Below, one piece after another: positions 18,212-29,396 of a stretch of DNA of 64,000 nt. Position 1 is the stretch's first letter. Each line of letters starts with the position of its first letter. Position numbers and translations under genes: made by a program. The stretch comes from Enterobacter sp. BIGb0383 (lineage in GTDB: Bacteria; Pseudomonadota; Gammaproteobacteria; Enterobacterales; Enterobacteriaceae): NCBI RefSeq assembly GCF_003751845.1, contig NZ_RJKQ01000002.1, positions 806,001 to 870,000 of the forward strand. The letters are read 5' to 3'. The notes under the pieces are model-generated. The model searched no databases. It saw nothing but the letters and a program-made list of their open reading frames with translations, and was not told where the DNA came from.

Positions 18212-18802
18212 ATGGCAGATGCTCACGATCCTGGCCGCAGAATATTGCTTACCGCCCTGGCAGGGCTAACGCTGGTCAATACTCCACTGCTCCGTGCCGC
18301 GCCCGGACCGGGGAACGTGCAGGGTAACAGCCCTGGTCTGGTGGCGTACTTCTCGCGAAGTGGCAACACACGCGTGATTGCGGGCGTTATCCAGCGCAGC
18401 CTGGGTACCGACCTGTTCGAAATTGAGCCTGCTGCCCCTTATCCGGAAGACTATTTCCAGACGGTGGCGCAGGCGTCAGCCGAACGCGAACGCGATATAA
18501 AGCCCGCGCTAAAACACAGTCTTGCCGATATCGCCCCCTACCAGACGATCTATTTAGGTTTTCCCATCTGGGGTACCACGGTCCCACCGGTTGTCCGCTC
18601 CTTTCTCAGCCAGCATGACTTCACCGGCAAAACGCTGATCCCCTTTATTACCCACGGCGGCTACGGAGCCGGTGACAGCGAGGCGGTGCTGGCCCGTCTG
18701 GCTCCGGATGCGACGCGTGAAAAGCCATTAGTGATGGAGTGTGACCAGGAAAGAAGAACCACCGAAACCGTGGCCCGCTGGCTGGAAGCCATACGTAGCT
18801 AA
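18212..18802 (+). CDS. exported flavodoxin-like protein with RR signal
   Basis: A 196-residue protein. The N-terminus DPGRRILLTALAGLTL is a hydrophobic signal with an Arg pair, Tat-like. The mature part is a flavodoxin fold: FMN phosphate loop YFSRSGNTR, then YLGFPIWGTTVPPVVRSFL and ITHGGYGAGDSE. It starts 13 bp after the CMD gene with CGGAGG upstream; the open frame extends upstream into that gene and is not used. An exported flavodoxin needs to carry FMN out folded, which fits Tat. It would be the electron carrier or reductase of the exported set, though its donor is not evident. Confidence 0.82.
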   Translation: MADAHDPGRRILLTALAGLTLVNTPLLRAAPGPGNVQGNSPGLVAYFSRSGNTRVIAGVIQRSLGTDLFEIEPAAPYPEDYFQTVAQASAERERDIKPALKHSLADIAPYQTIYLGFPIWGTTVPPVVRSFLSQHDFTGKTLIPFITHGGYGAGDSEAVLARLAPDATREKPLVMECDQERRTTETVARWLEAIRS

Positions 18803-18826
18803 ATTACTCGATAAAGAGGACATACC

Positions 18827-19891
18827 TTGAAGATACTTTTAAAAACGCTGGCGCTGTGCATGATGGCGGGTGGCCTTGCCGCTCAGTCCGCTTATGCTGA
18901 GCCTCTGGTTATTCAGGCGCAGGGAAGCTTTTCCGCCGGTGGCACCGTCATAACGGCACCGGGAACATTCGATGCTAAAAAACCGCTTGAATCAGCGGGC
19001 CAGACTTATCATGGCGACCACGCGTCGGTGTTTTATCAAATCCCGGAAAACCCACATAAGTATCCAATAGTGATGCTACACGGTGCGGGGCAGTTTTCCC
19101 GCACCTGGGAGAGCACGCCGGATGGCCGCGAAGGATTCCAGACTCTTTTCCTGCGTCGTGGCTTCTCGACATATCTGGTTGATCAACCCCGTCGGGGCAA
19201 TGCAGGGCGTAGCACGGTTGAAGGGAGGGTTACACCAAAACCCGATGAGCAAATGTGGTTTAATCAGTTTCGCGTCGGTGTCTGGCCAGACTATTTTAGC
19301 GGCGTTCAGTTTTCTCACGATAAAGAAGTGCTAAATCAGTACTTTCGCCAGATGACCCCGAACACCGGCCCCTTCGATATCAACGTGATTTCCGATGCCA
19401 TGTCAGCGGTGGTGGATAAATCGGGTCCGGCGATTCTGTTTACCCACTCGCAGGGCGGCGGACCAGGCTGGTATACCGCGATGAAAAACAACAGAGTCAA
19501 AGCCATTGTTGCCTTTGAACCTGGCAGCAGCTTTACCTTCCCCGAGAATGAATTACCCGCGCCGATGCCCAGTGCATTCGATACGCTGAAGGGTGAGCCT
19601 GTTCCGATGGCGCAGTTTATGGCGCTGACCAAAATTCCGATTCTGATTATTTATGGCGATAACATTCCGGATAAACCTGTTGCGATGCCCGCCCAGGATA
19701 GCTGGCGCGTTCGTCTGGCAATGGCCCGGGAGTGGCGTGACGTGGTCAACAAACACGGGGGCGATGTGACGGTGACCCACTTGCCGGAAGCGGGAATAAA
19801 AGGGAATACCCATTTTCCGTTCTCAGACCTGAACAACGTGCAAATTGCCGACCTGGTCAGTCAGTTTCTGAAAGACAAAAACCTCCAGTAA
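18827..19891 (+). CDS. exported alpha/beta hydrolase
   Basis: A 354-residue protein that must start at TTG (18827), with AAGAGGA 6 bp upstream and a clear signal peptide (LKTLALCMMAGGLAAQSAYA). The nucleophile elbow is FTHSQGGGPGW, and the oxyanion loop is VMLHGAGQFSRTW. Candidate acid and base are Asp in IYGDNIPD and His in GNTHFPFSD. It resembles large secreted esterases found with cupin/CMD genes. It is the last gene of the box-controlled run, 24 bp after the flavodoxin. Confidence 0.83.
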   Translation: MKILLKTLALCMMAGGLAAQSAYAEPLVIQAQGSFSAGGTVITAPGTFDAKKPLESAGQTYHGDHASVFYQIPENPHKYPIVMLHGAGQFSRTWESTPDGREGFQTLFLRRGFSTYLVDQPRRGNAGRSTVEGRVTPKPDEQMWFNQFRVGVWPDYFSGVQFSHDKEVLNQYFRQMTPNTGPFDINVISDAMSAVVDKSGPAILFTHSQGGGPGWYTAMKNNRVKAIVAFEPGSSFTFPENELPAPMPSAFDTLKGEPVPMAQFMALTKIPILIIYGDNIPDKPVAMPAQDSWRVRLAMAREWRDVVNKHGGDVTVTHLPEAGIKGNTHFPFSDLNNVQIADLVSQFLKDKNLQ

Positions 19892-19969
19892 CCTGAAATG
19901 CAGGGTTTGTTGAACGATTAATGAATCCTGCTCATTACCTCTAGCAAATTATGCCCTCTAATCGAATAA

Positions 19970-21892
<1,923 letters not shown>

Positions 21893-21903
21893 CCCGCCCC
21901 GCG

Positions 21904-23634
21904 TTACTCTTTTAAGACCCGAATCCCGTAATCTGCGGGATTCACTATTTTTTCCAGCTTCCCGAGCTGGGCCAGATCGCCCTTCGACATCACACTGCTG
22001 ATATTGGTCTCCGGGAAGCGCAGGTTCTTGACGATATGCACCTTGCGCGGCTTGCCTTTATTTTCAATATCCACCACCCAGCCCAAATAGCCCCCGGCGT
22101 ATTTCGCCAGGCTACCAATCGGGTAGAGGCCGTAGGTCTGGATATACTCAATCATGGTTTCGCGGTCGTAAGCCGCCTCGGCATTGTAGATCTTACGATA
22201 AGCTTCCAGCGGCATACGCGGTGGCCTGCCGTTACGGGCGTGTACCAGCTTATTAATCACTTTAATAATCGATACCAGTCGGGCCAGCGGTGAGAGCTGC
22301 GCCGCCAGTTTTCCCTGCGGATAACCCCCTCCGTCCAGACGTTCACTGGCGTTGTCGATAACATCCGCACAGATCGGGGTGAGCTCCCAGCCTAAGGCTG
22401 CAAGCTTATTGCGCAGTACCAGGACATGCCCGCGCAGAATCGCCTTTTGCGCCGGGTTCATATTCACCTTTAGCGACGGCAGATCCGCGCTAATCAACAG
22501 TGGTTTGCCCAGGGTATGCAGCAGCGCACCCAGCACTGCTTCCCGCACTTCATAGCTATGCGGGTCGCGCAGCAGCAGCATATCCGCCAGTTTCCCGGCG
22601 ACCTGCACCGCCTGCCTGACCCAGTCGGGCTCGTCGCGCAGAATAGACAAGGCGTAAAGCAGGGATTTACGATCTTTACCCACCAGATAGATCAGCGTAT
22701 CCACGCAGTCGTAGAAAATCTCATGGGGAAAGGTATTGTGGCTTTTCATATACATCAGGCCGATTTGCAGCCGATGGGCCACTTCCTGTACGCCCTGCTC
22801 CATGGGCGTCTGGCGAATGCGTTTTTCCCGAATTTCATTTTCTCGCTGCACGATCCTCTTCTCCTTCGCGCCGGCAATAAACAGCGGAGAGGGATAGACC
22901 ATGCTGCTGGTCATGCCGCTGCGAAAGGCGGCTTCCCTTTCCGCCTCGTTGACGAAGTGAAACAGGGCTTCACCGGCCGAGGGCTGCAGATGCATAAACT
23001 GGATGCCCAGCGCGGCATGCCCGCTGTTACCAAAGGGCCGGATATGGCGGATTTTTCCCTCGGCGTAGAAGCGCTCCCCGTTGGGAAACTCCAGCGTAAT
23101 ACCGGGGATTATCTGCCCGGCTTCGAGGGCGATACTCTCGATCAGGTCGATCTCGACCATGCATCCACCCACGGAGAGATTTCTTAGCTTGCCGGGAATA
23201 TTTAAGGCGTGCGGATAGACGTCAATATGCACCCGCGCCTGCATCCCCAGAATAAAGGGAATGCGCACCTCACCGCGCTTTTCCGTGACAAACACGGACT
23301 CGGGAAGCTGGCACTCAAGCCGGTACAGCATCGCGTCGGTTTTAAGCGCTCTCGCGGTGATATGACTGAGACTATAGGTTTCCCGTTCGGGGAATTCCGT
23401 GCCCTTTATCGCCTCAAGATCAAAACTGACTTCACCGTCAGGTAAATAATGTTCAATATCCGTTCCCGAATATTCGACATTTAAAATCATGCGACTTGTT
23501 GCCATATCCAGCTCGGCAACATCGGCATTTAATACGTAAGGCATATCCTTCGTATACACCGATAAGACATAGGGATGCTGAAGCAAAGAACGAATAACAT
23601 TCGCTGCGGGAGGGGCATAAAGATTCACTTTCAA
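21904..23634 (-). CDS. PilZ / degenerate HD-GYP cyclic-di-GMP effector
   Basis: A 576-residue protein. The N-terminal ~120 residues resemble the YcgR-N domain. PilZ begins near 130: RxxxR in KRGEVRIPF and the (D/N)xSxxG motif as RNLSVGG, so c-di-GMP binding is plausible. Residues ~300-480 look like an HD-GYP domain, with ERLDGGGYPQG matching the GYP motif, but the HD pair reads HTLGK and other metal ligands are missing, so phosphodiesterase activity is unlikely. The first codon appears to be TTG (23634) with AAGGT upstream; GTG at 23628 is an alternative. It diverges from the EAL gene across a 544-bp AT-rich gap, suggesting joint c-di-GMP control. Confidence 0.8.
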   Translation of the reverse strand: MKVNLYAPPAANVIRSLLQHPYVLSVYTKDMPYVLNADVAELDMATSRMILNVEYSGTDIEHYLPDGEVSFDLEAIKGTEFPERETYSLSHITARALKTDAMLYRLECQLPESVFVTEKRGEVRIPFILGMQARVHIDVYPHALNIPGKLRNLSVGGCMVEIDLIESIALEAGQIIPGITLEFPNGERFYAEGKIRHIRPFGNSGHAALGIQFMHLQPSAGEALFHFVNEAEREAAFRSGMTSSMVYPSPLFIAGAKEKRIVQRENEIREKRIRQTPMEQGVQEVAHRLQIGLMYMKSHNTFPHEIFYDCVDTLIYLVGKDRKSLLYALSILRDEPDWVRQAVQVAGKLADMLLLRDPHSYEVREAVLGALLHTLGKPLLISADLPSLKVNMNPAQKAILRGHVLVLRNKLAALGWELTPICADVIDNASERLDGGGYPQGKLAAQLSPLARLVSIIKVINKLVHARNGRPPRMPLEAYRKIYNAEAAYDRETMIEYIQTYGLYPIGSLAKYAGGYLGWVVDIENKGKPRKVHIVKNLRFPETNISSVMSKGDLAQLGKLEKIVNPADYGIRVLKE

Positions 23635-24178
23635 TATACCTTTTAATGCAATGTTGGTTTTTTAATTATGATAAAAAGACGTGCCGCTCCCTGAAATAGA
23701 AGTGTCACATTAAATTCATCATTCCCACAGGATGAATACCTGCCAGCGATCCATCAAAAAAACAGAAGAAAACTCGACTTCATATCCCGAAGAAGATGAC
23801 ATAAGACCCGGATTTTCACGTCAAAGCAGGAAAACGCCGACATCCAGGAAAAAAGGACGCTAAAATGCACCTTTTAATGGAAAAATCACAAAAAGAAACA
23901 AAATCAATCAACTAGATTTACAATTTGATTTATGGAGCAGATTTTGCCGACGAAATTTAACTAAGAGAACGGGAAAAGTCAACAGCATAAATAGATTTAA
24001 GCGATCATTAAAAGGTTCACAATAGCTTTTAACTATCAAAGATATCGTCATCGATCATTTAAAACAATTTTCAGATTTTCCGACGAAGTGTGTAAGATTG
24101 TCAAAACAGATGCGCGCAAGACATCCTGACCACAGCTGAAAAGTTCCTTTTTACCATCAAGGGATAAATAGAAAAATA
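23635..24178. other. 544-bp AT-rich intergenic region between PilZ/HD and EAL genes
   Basis: No convincing gene in either direction; base composition is far more AT-rich than the flanks. It must contain both divergent promoters. The only clear symmetry is ATTCATC (23714-23720) with GATGAAT (23731-23737). Such AT-rich promoter regions are commonly bound by H-NS, which is inference here. Confidence 0.6.
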
Positions 24179-24919
24179 ATGATCGCTAAAGAATTAACTA
24201 TTTTGGGGGAGAAGCGACGGTTAACAGCAGAGTTTCAACCTATCATCCATCTTTCCAGAAACACCATCTTCCGCTATGAGGCCCTGGCCAGATTTTATAA
24301 TGAAGACGGGTTACAGCTCTCCACTCTGGAGGCGATTAAGGTTGCCGAAGCCAGCGGTGCGATCCATGAAGTGACCGACTTTATATTTGACTACATTTGT
24401 CAGCTGTTAAAAAAGAAAGCGCAGCTAAACTTCTCCTTTAACCTCTCACCTGTGCTGCTAAACGATCTCGATTATATAAAAAAGCTCCATCACAAATGCG
24501 CGGAACAGGGCATCGCCACCCGACGTATTGATATCGAAATCAGCGAAAGAGTGACCCACCCGCAGCTTGTCGCCGCGCGCCCGGTTTTAGAGTACGCAAA
24601 ATCCTGCGGCTTTACCGTCTCGCTGGATGATTTTGGTGCCGGAAACTTATCCCGCGACAGCCTCGATGCGTTCCGCTTCGATACCATCAAAATCGATCGC
24701 AGCATGATCGCCAATATCGGCAGCGACGCAGACCGCTGGAGCCGCCTGCAGTCGCTGATGACAACGCTGCTCCCGCTTGGGGTCAATATTGTCTGCGAGG
24801 GCGTCGAAAAGCAGGCCGATCTCGCGCAGCTTAAACGCTACAACGAGATTGCGATTCAGGGGTATATCTTCTATCGACCTTTAACTTTCAATCAGTTAAA
24901 GCTGCTGGAAGACTTTTAA
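24179..24919 (+). CDS. EAL-domain cyclic-di-GMP phosphodiesterase
   Basis: A 246-residue stand-alone EAL domain that should hydrolyse c-di-GMP to pGpG. All key motifs are present in order: YEALARF, FNLSPVLL (Asn), DIEISER (Glu), DDFGAGN, KIDRSM (Lys), CEGVEKQ and QGYIFYRP (Gln). It is therefore probably active, unlike the HD-GYP half of the divergent neighbour. The ribosome site is weak (AAGGG about 15 bp upstream), hinting at low expression. The frame has no sensory domain and no membrane segment. Convergent with the small P-loop kinase. Confidence 0.9.
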   Translation: MIAKELTILGEKRRLTAEFQPIIHLSRNTIFRYEALARFYNEDGLQLSTLEAIKVAEASGAIHEVTDFIFDYICQLLKKKAQLNFSFNLSPVLLNDLDYIKKLHHKCAEQGIATRRIDIEISERVTHPQLVAARPVLEYAKSCGFTVSLDDFGAGNLSRDSLDAFRFDTIKIDRSMIANIGSDADRWSRLQSLMTTLLPLGVNIVCEGVEKQADLAQLKRYNEIAIQGYIFYRPLTFNQLKLLEDF

Positions 24920-24927
24920 CAGCAGCG

Positions 24928-24959
24928 CCCTTCTGCGCTCTCTCAGTAGCGCAGAAGGG
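24928..24959. terminator. bidirectional hairpin between convergent genes
   Basis: Perfect 12-bp inverted repeat CCCTTCTGCGCT (24928-24939) and AGCGCAGAAGGG (24948-24959) with an 8-bp loop. The right arm lies within the last codons of the kinase gene. No strong T-run, so termination may be Rho-assisted or the hairpin may simply protect 3' ends. Confidence 0.5.
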
Positions 24960-25437
24960 TAAACCCCTCTTCCTCTGCGGGTGCCACAAAGTAGCGGGTA
25001 ATAAAATCAAACTGGGCTTCCGTGGCGGCAAAGTCATGCTCTCCCTGCGCATTGCGCTGGTGCAGTCGCGCCTTGCAGACCTCGTCGCTGACCTCAAGAT
25101 AATGCAGCCGATGCTGTGCGCCCGATTCATTGATGACAGACATCATCCACTGCCTGCTGGCGGGCGTATTGGCCGGAAAATCCAGCACCACGTTAACGCC
25201 CGCGCGCAGCAGGGAAACCGTATGGGGCTGGATGGCGCTTCTTAACTTTGCCGCGTAGTGAACATAGTCCTCTACGCTGTGCATCGACTCTTTAAACAGC
25301 GCCGCCAGCCATTTGTCTTCGCTAAGCACCACGGTGCCGGACGTTTGCGCGAGCGTTGCGGCAAGCGTGGATTTACCCGATGCGATTTTGCCGCACAGAA
25401 GATGGAGCGTGGCGTGACTAACGGGAAGGGATTGCAT
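24943..25437 (-). CDS. P-loop ATPase/kinase (AAA_33, zeta-toxin/shikimate-kinase-like)
   Basis: A 164-residue protein with Walker A GKIASGKST at residues 16-24 and a downstream VVLDFPANT strand that fits Walker B. An Arg-containing lid (RLHQRNAQGEHDF) resembles those of small-molecule or aminoglycoside-type kinases in the AAA_33 group. Homologues phosphorylate small molecules, nucleotides or antibiotics, and the substrate here cannot be told. Cytosolic. It stands alone, ending inside a convergent hairpin with the EAL gene, and a GC-rich hairpin (25471-25489) lies in its upstream region. Confidence 0.75.
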   Translation of the reverse strand: MQSLPVSHATLHLLCGKIASGKSTLAATLAQTSGTVVLSEDKWLAALFKESMHSVEDYVHYAAKLRSAIQPHTVSLLRAGVNVVLDFPANTPASRQWMMSVINESGAQHRLHYLEVSDEVCKARLHQRNAQGEHDFAATEAQFDFITRYFVAPAEEEGFTLLRY

Positions 25438-25616
25438 GCTGTTATTACCTCACGGTTAATGCCAGCAGGCTCCCGCCTTGCTGGCGGGAAAAAGGATAAA
25501 CGCTATCCCACCATCATTTGCGCGGTGTGAATAATGCGAATAATCGGGAACAAAGCTGAATACTGTTTTTGCATCTCAACAACGTAGCAATAATCAGACA
25601 TCCTTGTCATTCGGTT

Positions 25617-28600
25617 TTAATAAACATCGCGCCGATAGCGTTTCTCTTTCGCCATCGCCTCCACCCAGCGGCTGGCCTCATCAGCACGCATATTACCGTG
25701 GGTTTGCACCACCTGCTTCAGGGCGAGATCCACATCTTTTGCCATCCGGCTCGCATCACCGCAGATATAGAAAAAGGCCCCGTCGCGCAGCCAGCGCCAC
25801 AGCTCCGCGCCCTGCTCCAGCATCCGCTGCTGGACATAGATTTTCTCCGTCCCGTCGCGGGAAAAAGCGGTATCCAGACGTGTCAGGACACCGTTCTTTA
25901 GCCATTCCTCCAGCGCGTCGCGGTAGTAAAAGTCCGTCGCGCTGTACTGCTCGCCAAAGAACAGCCAGCTGCGGCCCGGCGCGGCGGTCGCCTCGCGCTC
26001 CTGTAAAAAGCCGTGAAAGGGCGCGATCCCCGTTCCGGCCCCGACCATAATGATCGGCGTCTGCGGATCCGTCGGCAGGTGGAAATGCGCCGACGACTGG
26101 ATAAAAATCTCCGCCGATTCCGCCCTGTCCGCCAGCCAGGTGGAACAGACCCCGCCCTTCTCTTTGTTGTCGCCGTAGCGCACGGTGGAAACCGTTAACG
26201 CCACCTGCTCCGGGCTGGCCGTCGGGCCGGAGGAGATGGAATAGAGACGCGGCTGTAAGGGCCGCAGAACCGCCAGCCATTCGCTGATATCGACCCGGAC
26301 CGGGAACATTCGCAGCAGATCGATAATCTGCCGTCCCCACAGCCACTGTTTGAGCTCCGCCTCGTGGCCGCTGGAGAGCAGCACATCTAAGGTTTCACTC
26401 TTCGCCCACGCCTGGACAAACGCCAGCATATCCGGGGTAATACGGCTGATATCGTAGTGGCGGAGTAGCGCCTCGCGCAGCGCCATCTCGCCATGCTCCC
26501 CCACCGTCACGCTCGTCTGCGGCGACAGGCCGAGGGCTTCAATAAACTCCGCCACGCGCTCGGGGCAGTTAAGCGGCCAGACGCCCAGGGCATCTCCGGC
26601 CTGATAACGCAGGCCGCTATCGCGCAGATCGAAGGTGAACTGGCGGATCTCCCTCTCCGATTCGGGCGCATTCAGCCGCCGGTTGCCGACCAGAGGAACC
26701 ATCAAGGGCGCGTGGCGGCTGTAGCCCGCAACAACGTCGTTTGTCACGGGTGCGGCCTCAACCGCCTGGCCGGTCAGCTGCGGCAAGAGCGCATCCAGCC
26801 AGCGCTGCGCCGCCCCGCTGCCGTCAGCGTCGCAGTCAACCCGTGCAGTCAGGCGCTGTGCGCCCAGTTCAGCCAGTCGGCTATCCAGCCGACGGCCAAA
26901 GCCACAAAATCGCTCGTAACGGGTATCGCCAAAGGCCAGTACCGAAAAAGCGGTTTCCGCCAGTGACGGTGCGCCTTGATCGGCCAGTGCGGCCCACAGC
27001 GCCGCGCCGTTATCGGGGGGATCGCCGTCACCGAAGGTGCTGGCAATCAGCAACACCCGCGATGCGGCAGCAATCTCCGCCACGCCGACGCTGTCCATAC
27101 AGCGTGGCGTGGCCGTCAGTTCCACCTGCTGCAGCCGTCGAACGCAGGCATCGGCGAAGGTTTCGGCGGTGCCGGTTGTCGAGGCCCAGAGCACCAGTAC
27201 CGACGTGGCGTCAGGCTCGGACAGAACAGCAGGCGGTTCCCCGGCCCAGCGTATTTCCGGCTGTAGTGCGCTGCGTTCCAGCGCCACGGCGGCGTGTTTT
27301 AGCTCCGGCTGGAGGGAGATGGGGTCAACCGCATCGCTGGTCACGACGTTAATGGCGATATCGTCGCCAAACAGATCGTTCCAGTGAAAGGGCGCAAAGC
27401 CGTTGCCGGGCCGGACGCGGTCGGTCACCACTGCGGGGAGCGTTGCCCGACCGCGCCGGGAAACGATATCAACGCGGTCCTTATCCTTGATCCCCAGCCG
27501 CTCCGCATCCTGCGGGTGGATCTCAATAAAGGGTCCGGGATTCAGCTTATTGAGCATCGGGATCTTGCCGGTTTTGGTCAGCGTATGCCACTGGTGCTGT
27601 ACGCGGCCGGTATTGAGAACAAAGGGGAAATCCTCATCGGGCATTTCCGCCAGAGCCAGATCCGGACGGGCAAAAAACTGCCCCTTGCCGCTCGGGGTGG
27701 CAAAGCGGATCTGCCCCGCATCCTGTAAATAGCGGATCGGGCTGCGTGTCCGGGTCTCCTCCGGCGCAAAGGGCCACTGTATCGGCCCATCCCGCAGACG
27801 TGTATAGCTGACGCCACGAATATCGTACCCGGTCGCCGGATTATTCGCCTGGCGGATCTCGTCGAAAACCTCATCAGCGCTGGCGTAGCTAAACCCTTCC
27901 TGATAACCCATCTCGCAGGCAATACGGGCGATAATTTGCCAGTCGGCCATCGCATCGCCCGGCGGCGAAACGGCCTGCGGCATCAGGGTCATATTGCGCT
28001 CGGAGTTGATCATTACCCCTTCCGCCTCGGCCCAGAGCGCGCCGGGCAGCAGAATATCGGCATAGCGGTTGGTTTCGCTGTCGAGAAACGCATCCTGGGC
28101 GATCACCAGCTCGGCCTGCTGCAGGCCCGCAATCACCTTTTGCCGGTTGGGCACCGTCGCCACCGGATTGGTGCAGATAATCCAGCAGGCTTTGACCTTT
28201 CCGGCGCTCATCTCTTCAAACAGGGCCACGGTACCGTCGCCGATATCATGACGCAGCGTTCCCGCCGGTCGCTGCCAGAGCCGTTCGACAAAGGCCCGGT
28301 CCTGAGCCACCAGCACCGAACGCTGGCCGGGCAGGCCGCCGCCCATATAGCCCATTTCACGCCCGCCCATCGCATTGGGCTGGCCGGTCAGCGAGAACGG
28401 CCCGCTGCCGGGGCGGCAAATCGCCCCGGTCGCCAGATGCAGGTTGCAGAGGGCGTTGGTGCTCCAGGTCCCGTGGGTACTCTGGTTCAGCCCCATGGTC
28501 CAGCAGCTCATCCACTCCCCTGCCTCGCCTATCCACTGTGCCGCCTGGTGAATATCGGCCTCCGCAAGGCCGGTACGCGCCGCCACCTGCTGTGGGGTGT

Positions 28601-29387
28601 AGTCCTGTAAAAAGTCCGGCATCGTCTGCCAGCCTTCGGTAAAGGCGTCGATAAATTCCCGGTCGATCCGCTCGTTTGCCACCAGCAGCGCCAGCAGGCC
28701 GTTAAGCAGGGAGAGATCGGTCCCGGGCGTAATCTGTAAGAACAGAGACGCTTTCTCCGCCGTGGCGGTACGACGAGGATCGACCACAATCAGCTTCGCT
28801 CCGGCCTTCACCCGATCCATCATGCGCAGGAACAGGATCGGGTGGCAGTCGGCCATATTGGCCCCGATAACAAAAAAGAGATCGGCGCGATCGAAGTCAT
28901 CATAGGATCCCGGCGGGCCGTCGGATCCCAGCGACAGCTTATAGCCGCTGGCGGCGCTGGCCATACAGAGCCGGGAGTTGGATTCGATATTGTTGGTGCC
29001 GATAAATCCCTTCGTCAGCTTGTTCGCCAGGTACTGCGCTTCCAGCGACATCTGCCCGGAAACATACAGCGCTACCGCATCCGGGCCGTGATTATCGATA
29101 ATCGCCCGCAGGCGACGGGCGCTTTCACGCAGGGCATGGTCCATCGCCACGCGGGCCGGTTCATGCTGGCGGTCGCTGCGCAGATACGCCTGCTCCAGTC
29201 GACCCGGCGCGGTAATGGCCTCCGCGCAGCTTTTGCCTTTGGTGCAGAGACGGCCCGCATTGCTGGGGTGCCCTGGATCCCCCGTCACGCCAATAATGCG
29301 GTTATCCGCTACCTGCATCAGCAGCCCACAGCCCACGCCGCAGTACGGGCAGACGCTCTTTACCTCCCGGGTCGCTTTTACACTCAT
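25617..29387 (-). CDS. nasA: assimilatory nitrate reductase fused to sulfite-reductase-type flavoprotein
   Basis: A 1256-residue fusion. Residues ~1-700 are a molybdopterin nitrate reductase: N-terminal [4Fe-4S] motif CPYCGVGC with a later Cys in LCTKGKSC, and bis-MGD-binding segments such as SRLCMASAASGY and GRVQHQWHTLTKTGK. From about 728 comes a flavodoxin domain (ASTTGTAETF, ASTFGDGDPPD), from about 890 an FAD domain with RLYSIS and GGVCS, and from about 1110 an NADPH domain (VGAGTGIAPF, CGDASRMAKDV). Klebsiella oxytoca NasA is about 870 residues and receives electrons from a separate NasC; here no nasC is present and the reductase is built in. It reduces nitrate to nitrite in the cytoplasm. 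Last gene of the nas operon, 9 bp after nasB. Confidence 0.92.
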   Translation of the reverse strand: MSVKATREVKSVCPYCGVGCGLLMQVADNRIIGVTGDPGHPSNAGRLCTKGKSCAEAITAPGRLEQAYLRSDRQHEPARVAMDHALRESARRLRAIIDNHGPDAVALYVSGQMSLEAQYLANKLTKGFIGTNNIESNSRLCMASAASGYKLSLGSDGPPGSYDDFDRADLFFVIGANMADCHPILFLRMMDRVKAGAKLIVVDPRRTATAEKASLFLQITPGTDLSLLNGLLALLVANERIDREFIDAFTEGWQTMPDFLQDYTPQQVAARTGLAEADIHQAAQWIGEAGEWMSCWTMGLNQSTHGTWSTNALCNLHLATGAICRPGSGPFSLTGQPNAMGGREMGYMGGGLPGQRSVLVAQDRAFVERLWQRPAGTLRHDIGDGTVALFEEMSAGKVKACWIICTNPVATVPNRQKVIAGLQQAELVIAQDAFLDSETNRYADILLPGALWAEAEGVMINSERNMTLMPQAVSPPGDAMADWQIIARIACEMGYQEGFSYASADEVFDEIRQANNPATGYDIRGVSYTRLRDGPIQWPFAPEETRTRSPIRYLQDAGQIRFATPSGKGQFFARPDLALAEMPDEDFPFVLNTGRVQHQWHTLTKTGKIPMLNKLNPGPFIEIHPQDAERLGIKDKDRVDIVSRRGRATLPAVVTDRVRPGNGFAPFHWNDLFGDDIAINVVTSDAVDPISLQPELKHAAVALERSALQPEIRWAGEPPAVLSEPDATSVLVLWASTTGTAETFADACVRRLQQVELTATPRCMDSVGVAEIAAASRVLLIASTFGDGDPPDNGAALWAALADQGAPSLAETAFSVLAFGDTRYERFCGFGRRLDSRLAELGAQRLTARVDCDADGSGAAQRWLDALLPQLTGQAVEAAPVTNDVVAGYSRHAPLMVPLVGNRRLNAPESEREIRQFTFDLRDSGLRYQAGDALGVWPLNCPERVAEFIEALGLSPQTSVTVGEHGEMALREALLRHYDISRITPDMLAFVQAWAKSETLDVLLSSGHEAELKQWLWGRQIIDLLRMFPVRVDISEWLAVLRPLQPRLYSISSGPTASPEQVALTVSTVRYGDNKEKGGVCSTWLADRAESAEIFIQSSAHFHLPTDPQTPIIMVGAGTGIAPFHGFLQEREATAAPGRSWLFFGEQYSATDFYYRDALEEWLKNGVLTRLDTAFSRDGTEKIYVQQRMLEQGAELWRWLRDGAFFYICGDASRMAKDVDLALKQVVQTHGNMRADEASRWVEAMAKEKRYRRDVY

Positions 29388-29396
29388 TTTTGCCCC

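Noticed and set aside
25471..25489. TCCCGCC-TTGCT-GGCGGGA hairpin as terminator of the nas operon
   Set aside because: No T-run after the stem on either strand; could be a 5' UTR structure of the small kinase gene, but the evidence is too thin to call.
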